Below are positions 14,687-19,069 of a stretch of DNA of 19,069 bases, piece by piece (positions within the stretch are counted from its first letter, which is position 1; each line of letters begins with the position of its first letter). Made by a program: the position numbers and the translations under genes. The DNA lies in NCBI GenBank assembly GCA_946415695.1, contig CAMKTM010000013.1, positions 1 to 19,069 on the forward strand, given 5' to 3'. Origin of the DNA: an uncultured Prevotellaceae bacterium (GTDB lineage: Bacteria > Bacteroidota > Bacteroidia > Bacteroidales > Bacteroidaceae). Below the pieces are notes generated by a model, which saw nothing but the letters and a program-made list of their open reading frames with translations, was not told the origin of the DNA and searched no databases.

Positions 14687-15449
14687 AGAAGTCCTGCTCG
14701 TCATTAACGGCAGCAAGTTCCTTCAGCAGCAGGGCATATTTCTCGGCTACGGCTTTTGCAAAGCGAGCGCCTTTCTCGGCGGTGGCGAGGCTGGGATTGC
14801 CGATGCCCGTGTCCTCGGTGACGCGTGTCCAGTGGCGCGGCATCCATGCCGTCTTCTCGCGGAGGCTCTGCAAAGCAAAAGCATTGGCTCGCCCGGGGCC
14901 TGCTTCGCAAAGATTGACGAGTTCGGGATGGTAGTGCATCATCACAGAGGTCTCAAGTTCGTCGGCATGGTCTCCTGGGGCATCGAACCACTCCTTAGCA
15001 GGCAAGACATTAAACCACTCGCTCTGCAGGATGAAGAAGTCCGGGTAATCCACTGCCAGGTCGCGAATCATGCTCTTGAAGGAGTTGCCCCCATGTCCGT
15101 TGACAATCAGGAGCTTTCGAAAGCCTTGATGATGGAGGGAGGCGACCGTGTCGGCAAGGATGGCGCGCTGCGTGTCGTAGCGATAATGGATGCAGAACTT
15201 CAGGTCGCGCTGACCGGGGTTCTGGGCTCCCATCGCCACCGGCGGCAACACCATGGAGCGAATGCCGAAGCGGGAGAGGGCAAGCTGTGCTGCATCCACG
15301 GCCACGTCGTGGGCCAGAATGGCATCAGTGAGGTAAGGCAGATGCAGATTGTGCGGTTCCGTCGCCCCCCAGGGCAGGATGACAACATCGTATTCAAGAG
15401 GGCGCGTCACGCCATAAGCAGAGATGCTCAAATCTATTTCTCGGTTCAT
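14667..15449 (-). CDS. Creatininase-family metal-dependent amidohydrolase
   Basis: This 260-residue cytosolic protein belongs to the creatininase family, binuclear metal enzymes that open cyclic or formamide-type amides. The metal-binding pattern is visible: Glu31 and His33 in WGATEPHNLHLP, Asp42 in LTD, His119 in NGHGGN, and Glu166 in GDHADELETS. Members of the family act on creatinine, on formamidopyrimidines in riboflavin or deazaflavin synthesis (ArfB), or in mycofactocin processing, so the substrate here is unknown. The riboflavin genes in this window make an ArfB-like link tempting, but ArfB pathways are archaeal and RibBA already performs that step. The last residues (EEMKK) come from an octad repeat. 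The gene is bracketed by nested inverted repeats (14580-14650 and 15459-15534), which separate it from its neighbours and may carry its control signals. Confidence 0.88.
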   Translation of the reverse strand: MNREIDLSISAYGVTRPLEYDVVILPWGATEPHNLHLPYLTDAILAHDVAVDAAQLALSRFGIRSMVLPPVAMGAQNPGQRDLKFCIHYRYDTQRAILADTVASLHHQGFRKLLIVNGHGGNSFKSMIRDLAVDYPDFFILQSEWFNVLPAKEWFDAPGDHADELETSVMMHYHPELVNLCEAGPGRANAFALQSLREKTAWMPRHWTRVTEDTGIGNPSLATAEKGARFAKAVAEKYALLLKELAAVNDEQDFYEEMKK

Positions 15450-15458
15450 CGTATTATT

Positions 15459-15471
15459 AAATTGGTCGTTT
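15459..15471. repeat. Right 13-bp inverted repeat around the creatininase gene
   Basis: AAATTGGTCGTTT, the exact reverse complement of 14638-14650. It begins ten bases upstream of the creatininase-family start codon and runs into the octad array. Confidence 0.8.
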
Positions 15472-15497
15472 AGGAGACTGGTCGTTTAGTCGTTTAG
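15466..15497 (-). repeat. Octad array (CTAAACGA, A-A-B-A order)
   Basis: Read on the minus strand: CTAAACGA, CTAAACGA, CCAGTCTC, CTAAACGA. Four 8-bp units in 32 bp, with the third unit unlike the others. It lies in the 5' region of the creatininase-family gene. Confidence 0.88.
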
Positions 15498-15499
15498 AT

Positions 15500-15534
15500 G
15501 AATTGTGAATTATGAATTGTGAATTATGAATTGT
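15500..15534. repeat. GAATTRT heptad array, five units
   Basis: GAATTGT, GAATTAT, GAATTGT, GAATTAT, GAATTGT on the top strand, an alternating five-unit array. It is the reverse-complement counterpart of the AATTCAY array at 14580-14635 and lies 12 bp beyond the end of the short-chain dehydrogenase gene. Confidence 0.93.
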
Positions 15535-15545
15535 GTAATGTGGAT

Positions 15546-16271
15546 TTATAGTTTCAGCCTTCGCCACAAGCAGTTTGGGATGAGACGCCAGAAGAAAGTG
15601 AGGATGCGGTAGCGGTAGTCTATCACACGCACATGGCGGCGACAGCGAATGGAGCGGACAATGTCACGCGCCACTGCCTCTGGTCGCATCAGCATGGGAT
15701 AGGAAAAACTGTCGTTCAGCAAAGCTGTATCAACGAAGCCCGGACGAATATCGGTGAAGTATATATTCAACCCACGCCCACGGGCCTGCTGCTCCAACGA
15801 TTGCAGATAAGTAACCTGCAGAGCTTTTGTGGCCGAATAGGCGGGCGCAGGGCCTAAGCCCTTAGTTCCTGCTATGGAAGTGATTGCTGCTATGTGCCCT
15901 TCTCCTCGCTTCGCAAAATACCTGTAAGCAGTACCTATCATTCTGGTAAAGCCAACGGCATTGGTTTCCATGGTCTGCAATTCGATGTCTTCCTCTAAGG
16001 TACGATTCTGCTTGCCAATGCCAGAGGCATGGAAATACAAATCCATACCTCCCAATTGGCTGATAAGATGCTGCAGGCGTTCTCCTGCGTTGGGCTTAGT
16101 CACGTCGATAGTCATTACCTCCACATTTCCCGGTGCCATTGCTTTCAGTTCCTGCAGAGGCTCTTCGCGTCGGGCGGCCAAACCAAGACGCCAGCCGTCG
16201 GCAAGTAGCAACTTGGCAACTTCACGCCCAATGCCCGAACTGGCTCCTATGATGACGGCGTTCCCTGGCAT
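15546..16271 (-). CDS. Short-chain dehydrogenase/reductase (SDR)
   Basis: This 241-residue protein is a classical SDR, an NAD(P)-dependent oxidoreductase of unknown substrate. The cofactor loop is GASSGIG (9-15), and NAVG follows near residues 104-107. The catalytic triad is Ser132 (ITSIAG), Tyr145 and Lys149 (YSATK). The Arg pair after LAAR favours NADP, by family rule. The C-terminus is basic and aromatic (RILTFFWRLIPNCLWRRLKL) and may touch the membrane. The start codon begins MPGNAVIIGASSGIG with the usual short lead. The gene follows msrA after 91 bp and is followed by repeat arrays rather than a recognisable terminator. No specific pathway is suggested by its neighbours. Confidence 0.92.
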   Translation of the reverse strand: MPGNAVIIGASSGIGREVAKLLLADGWRLGLAARREEPLQELKAMAPGNVEVMTIDVTKPNAGERLQHLISQLGGMDLYFHASGIGKQNRTLEEDIELQTMETNAVGFTRMIGTAYRYFAKRGEGHIAAITSIAGTKGLGPAPAYSATKALQVTYLQSLEQQARGRGLNIYFTDIRPGFVDTALLNDSFSYPMLMRPEAVARDIVRSIRCRRHVRVIDYRYRILTFFWRLIPNCLWRRLKL

Positions 16272-16362
16272 AACTATTTCGTTTCGAAAGGATGTTCGAC
16301 AAGGCTTCCTCTTCCCATCGTGTCAGGGGAAGTCTGCCTCATGGAGGTGAGTCGTTCTTTGA

Positions 16363-16890
16363 TCATTTGTCTTTTGCTAACGATTTGGCACGAGCTTTTC
16401 TTGCAAACTCAAACAGCGACAAAGGCAGATGGCAGTATCCGTCGGGATTCTTGTCGAGATAGTCCTGATGATACTCCTCGGCTGTATAGAAGTTCTGGAG
16501 GGGCAACATCTCCACTACCAATGGTTGCTGATAGCCTTTCTGCTCCTCGGCATAGACTTTCTCTATAATGGCCAAATCCTCCGAATCGGTATAGTAGATG
16601 CCTGTCCGATAGCGTGTGCCTTCGTCATGCCCTTGTTTGTTGAGACTCGTGGGGTCGATGGCCTTGAAGAACATTTGCAGCAGAAATTCAAGGCTGGCAA
16701 GTTCGGGGTTGTACCTGATGCGAACGGTTTCGGCAAAGCCTGTGGTGTCAGTATATACTTCCTTATATGTTGGGTTCTCTGTGTGCCCGTTGGCAAAACC
16801 GACTTCCGTTTCAACCACGCCCTCTATTTGCTTGAAGTAATGTTCAGTTCCCCAGAAGCAGCCTCCGGCAAGATAAATATCCTTTGTCAT
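16363..16890 (-). CDS. msrA: Peptide methionine-S-sulfoxide reductase
   Basis: This 175-residue enzyme reduces the S-form of methionine sulfoxide in proteins and free methionine, using thioredoxin. The catalytic Cys11 is in GGCFWGTEHYF; the family residues GFANGHTENPTYKEV, YNPELASLEFLLQMFF and PTSLNKQGHDEGTRYRTGIYY are all present. Cys153 in GYCHLPL is the probable resolving cysteine. It is a stand-alone MsrA with no fused MsrB and no signal peptide, so it is cytosolic. It lies between the secreted phosphatase gene and the SDR gene on the same strand. Assignment is secure; no promoter was recognised in the 80 bp upstream. Confidence 0.97.
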   Translation of the reverse strand: MTKDIYLAGGCFWGTEHYFKQIEGVVETEVGFANGHTENPTYKEVYTDTTGFAETVRIRYNPELASLEFLLQMFFKAIDPTSLNKQGHDEGTRYRTGIYYTDSEDLAIIEKVYAEEQKGYQQPLVVEMLPLQNFYTAEEYHQDYLDKNPDGYCHLPLSLFEFARKARAKSLAKDK

Positions 16891-16970
16891 ATCATTTTAT
16901 CTTTTAGTTTTGTAGGGTTATATCATCACGCTTATGTCTCAGCTTGGGTGCAGAGCAGCCCGCCTAAAAG

Positions 16971-19069
16971 CTACGGCATCACCATTTTTTTCCCATTGAC
17001 GATGTAAACGCCCTTAGGCAATCGTCGATTCAAGAGTTGGCGTCCTTGAAGGTCAAAGACTTGATTGCTCGACGGTTTCAGAGTTCCGCAATTGTCAATC
17101 CCTGTACTTTCTTCTTCGTCGGCCAGCATGGCCTCGCGGAAATCGTCGATGGCTTTGCTTGTAAGCCCGAACTCCGTCATCAGATATGTTCGGAACTTCT
17201 GTTCCAAGGTCTCGCCCTCTAAGGCTTCAATCATCTTGAACATCTCGTCAAGCTGACCTTTGCTGCACGGCGTATTGAAGTAAGAGAAGTTGGTCAGCTC
17301 ATAGTCTTTATAGATGTCGCTCTTGCTCATGCCAAGCACTCCCTCCAGCAGAAAGGCCAAAGTACCGGTGCGGTCGCGGCCAATGGCGCAGTGGAAATAG
17401 ACGGGTCTGTCATTCCTTACGCATGACAGCACGAATTGCAAAGCCGTCTTGTACGTGCTCTTAGAATTTGTCAGTCCATTCATGTGGCTGGCTGTCTGCC
17501 CCAAGGGCGTACGCTTATAGGTTATGCCACTTCCAAGCACAGACTTTGTGATGTTCTTTGCTTCGCTGTCGCTACGGAGGTCGAGTTCGGCTTTTATACC
17601 TACTTCACGCAATGCCTTGATGGCTTCAGGCTCTAAGTTGTGGCCACCGTTCCACTCGGCTCCTCTGTATATCTTTCCATACCTGATTGTCCTGCCGCTT
17701 GCCGTAGGCCAGCCTCCCAGGTCGCGCACATTGGCTGTTCCCTCTGCTTTAAGATGACGCAACTGGCCAGCAGTGTTAAAGGAGAAGCGGGCAAGCGTTT
17801 CAGTGTTTTCCTCTTTCACCTTTTCCACTTTACAATAATATGCACGGTTTGGAATGAGATTGTATATCTCGTATGATGCGGTTTCCGCAGGCACGCTACA
17901 GGTCACGGCATCGGCAAAGTCCGGGCTTTCGCTCCATGTTATCAACTGGGCTTCGGCAGAGGTATCTCTTGTCCAACACACTTCAACAGGCAACGGCCAG
18001 TCGCGACGTTCTGGTGGGCTTACGTTGTAGATGCTCACCTTGCTGGCATCGCCATCGGCATACTCAAAGTCGTGAACGAAGCCGCGCACCCTTCCGTTCT
18101 CTAGATTGTAGTCCATGCTGAACGTGCCTGTGGGTACGGGATGCATATGCCACATCTGCCGTATCTCGAGGCTGCCGCCAGCATTGTAGTTATAGACACC
18201 GATGCGAGTGCCGGTGAAAGAGTAAGGATAGGTGGAAGTGCCTTGTATCTTGAAGCGACCGCCGCCAACCCAAGTTATGACTTGCTCGTATTGCGCCTCG
18301 TCTGTGAGCGATATGGGCCGGCTGTTATTGTTAGCGCCGATGACGGTGCCCACGTACATCCCATTGTCAACGCTTTGCATCAGCCAGTTACCGTTTTTGC
18401 GAACGAGTTTGAAGTAAGGCGGTGCCTCCTGTTCTTCGAGGGCAATGGCTTTGAGTCCTGCCTTGTTGGCATTGGCAGCATCGGCACAAAGGAGATAGCC
18501 GGGGAATGCGACGCTCTCGATGTAGTAGAAGCCTTCGTGAAGCGGGTAACAATAGAGTGCATCGTATGCCAGGATTATTCCATTGATAGCTTTGTTGAGT
18601 TGCTCCAGCGTGGCGTTCTCGTTCAATGTCTGAGCTTCGGCGATGGCATCGGCAAGGGCTTGTGCTGTACTTGCTGAATAGCAGCCGGGGTCGGTGCCAA
18701 TGGCATCGCCGGTGGGCACCTTCGGTGTGTATTCGTTGAGCACGCGTTGGAGGTCGTCGTAGGTGAATTCTTTCCAGAGGTCGCCGATGATGTCGTACTT
18801 GCTCCAGGCGGCATCTTCGATAAATGCGTTGTACATTGCGGGACGCACATGGACATTGGCTCCGGTGAAGTCGAAGGTATAGGAGCGAAGCTTAGGCACA
18901 GCATCGCAGTTCATATACACTTCGTATTTCTTTTCGCCGTAGATGCAGAGTTTGTCGCCCCAGGTGTTGGCAGCGATGTTCTCGCCGAAGGTTATCTTCT
19001 CGAGCACCTTGTTGTAGCCCAAAGCTTCGTAGTCCATCAAAGTCACGGAATTTGGCACAACGATTTCCG
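16971..19069 (-). CDS. C-terminal part of a secreted BspA-like / tyrosine phosphatase protein with a T9SS-type tail
   Basis: The frame is open to the right edge (the GTG at 19058 is read as an internal Val), so only the last ~699 residues are seen. The first visible residues (EIVVPNSVTLMDYEALGYNK, ITFGENI) look like the end of a BspA-type leucine-rich repeat region. Next come a helical segment, a beta-rich part that may be a ricin-like or lipocalin-like fold (GYLLCADAANANKAG, GNWLMQSVDNGMYVG), and a fibronectin III-like stretch ending near 17775. The phosphatase domain (about 17200-17750) has NVRDLGG, KIYRGAEW, ELDLRSD and the catalytic loop HCAIGRDRTG (CX5R), as in the Y_phosphatase3 family, acting on phosphotyrosine or phosphoinositides. 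The last residues (VFDLQGRQLLNRRLPKGVYIVNGKK) form a Por/T9SS-like sorting tail. Export is inferred from the tail; the N-terminus is missing. Confidence 0.85.
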   Translation of the reverse strand, partial: EIVVPNSVTLMDYEALGYNKVLEKITFGENIAANTWGDKLCIYGEKKYEVYMNCDAVPKLRSYTFDFTGANVHVRPAMYNAFIEDAAWSKYDIIGDLWKEFTYDDLQRVLNEYTPKVPTGDAIGTDPGCYSASTAQALADAIAEAQTLNENATLEQLNKAINGIILAYDALYCYPLHEGFYYIESVAFPGYLLCADAANANKAGLKAIALEEQEAPPYFKLVRKNGNWLMQSVDNGMYVGTVIGANNNSRPISLTDEAQYEQVITWVGGGRFKIQGTSTYPYSFTGTRIGVYNYNAGGSLEIRQMWHMHPVPTGTFSMDYNLENGRVRGFVHDFEYADGDASKVSIYNVSPPERRDWPLPVEVCWTRDTSAEAQLITWSESPDFADAVTCSVPAETASYEIYNLIPNRAYYCKVEKVKEENTETLARFSFNTAGQLRHLKAEGTANVRDLGGWPTASGRTIRYGKIYRGAEWNGGHNLEPEAIKALREVGIKAELDLRSDSEAKNITKSVLGSGITYKRTPLGQTASHMNGLTNSKSTYKTALQFVLSCVRNDRPVYFHCAIGRDRTGTLAFLLEGVLGMSKSDIYKDYELTNFSYFNTPCSKGQLDEMFKMIEALEGETLEQKFRTYLMTEFGLTSKAIDDFREAMLADEEESTGIDNCGTLKPSSNQVFDLQGRQLLNRRLPKGVYIVNGKKMVMP

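Noticed and set aside
14580..15534. Transposon or insertion sequence around the creatininase gene
   Set aside because: There is no transposase, and I saw no target-site duplication outside the arrays; the nested inverted repeats are reported as a finding but not called a mobile element.
1..19069. tRNA or rRNA genes
   Set aside because: No T-arm consensus, CCA-adjacent cloverleaf or rRNA-like conserved stretch was recognised on either strand by eye.

Overview
The window looks like chromosomal DNA from a Bacteroidales bacterium, most likely a Prevotellaceae member. The evidence is several promoters of the Bacteroidetes type (TTTG, about 19-20 bp, then TAnnTTTG) instead of -35/-10 boxes, a Por/T9SS-like C-terminal tail on a secreted protein, GLUG modules on a secreted GH43, and the gene neighbourhoods LptF-RibBA-AspC and DciA-like/RecF beside TPR-RibH. 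Both ends cut through large secreted proteins. No rRNA, tRNA, CRISPR array or complete insertion sequence was recognised.

Layout. 1-3950 (-): a secreted GH43 endo-arabinanase-like enzyme with two GLUG modules, running off the left edge. 3989-8435 (-): aspartate aminotransferase, RibBA (riboflavin synthesis) and an LptF/LptG-family permease, transcribed from right to left; the permease and ribBA overlap. 8436-8894: a gene-free stretch with the permease promoter and a 22-bp tandem array. 8895-10559 (-): a long-chain acyl-CoA synthetase with its own promoter. 10690-12121 (-): DciA-like protein and RecF. Divergent from recF, 12306-13462 (+): a membrane-anchored TPR protein and RibH, closed by a strong terminator. 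13727-16890 (-): a TcdA/ThiF-type enzyme, a creatininase-family hydrolase, a short-chain dehydrogenase and MsrA. 16971-19069 (-): the C-terminal part of a BspA-like/tyrosine phosphatase secreted protein.

The genes are mostly housekeeping: riboflavin (RibBA and RibH in separate units), outer-membrane lipid export, fatty-acid activation, replication/repair, tRNA modification and methionine sulfoxide repair. Two secreted proteins sit at the edges.

The unusual part is the repeat landscape. At least eight short arrays with 7- or 8-bp units lie between genes and also inside them. In five of them four consecutive units follow the same order, A-A-B-A, where B is a diverged unit. Two carry GGGGCAA units as facing arms around a short centre; one of these sits in frame inside the tcdA-like gene. 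Another heptad block sits in frame inside aspC. The creatininase gene is bracketed by nested inverted repeats. Two further arrays, unrelated in sequence, share an exact 22-bp period. This set of repeats is the best candidate for something undescribed.
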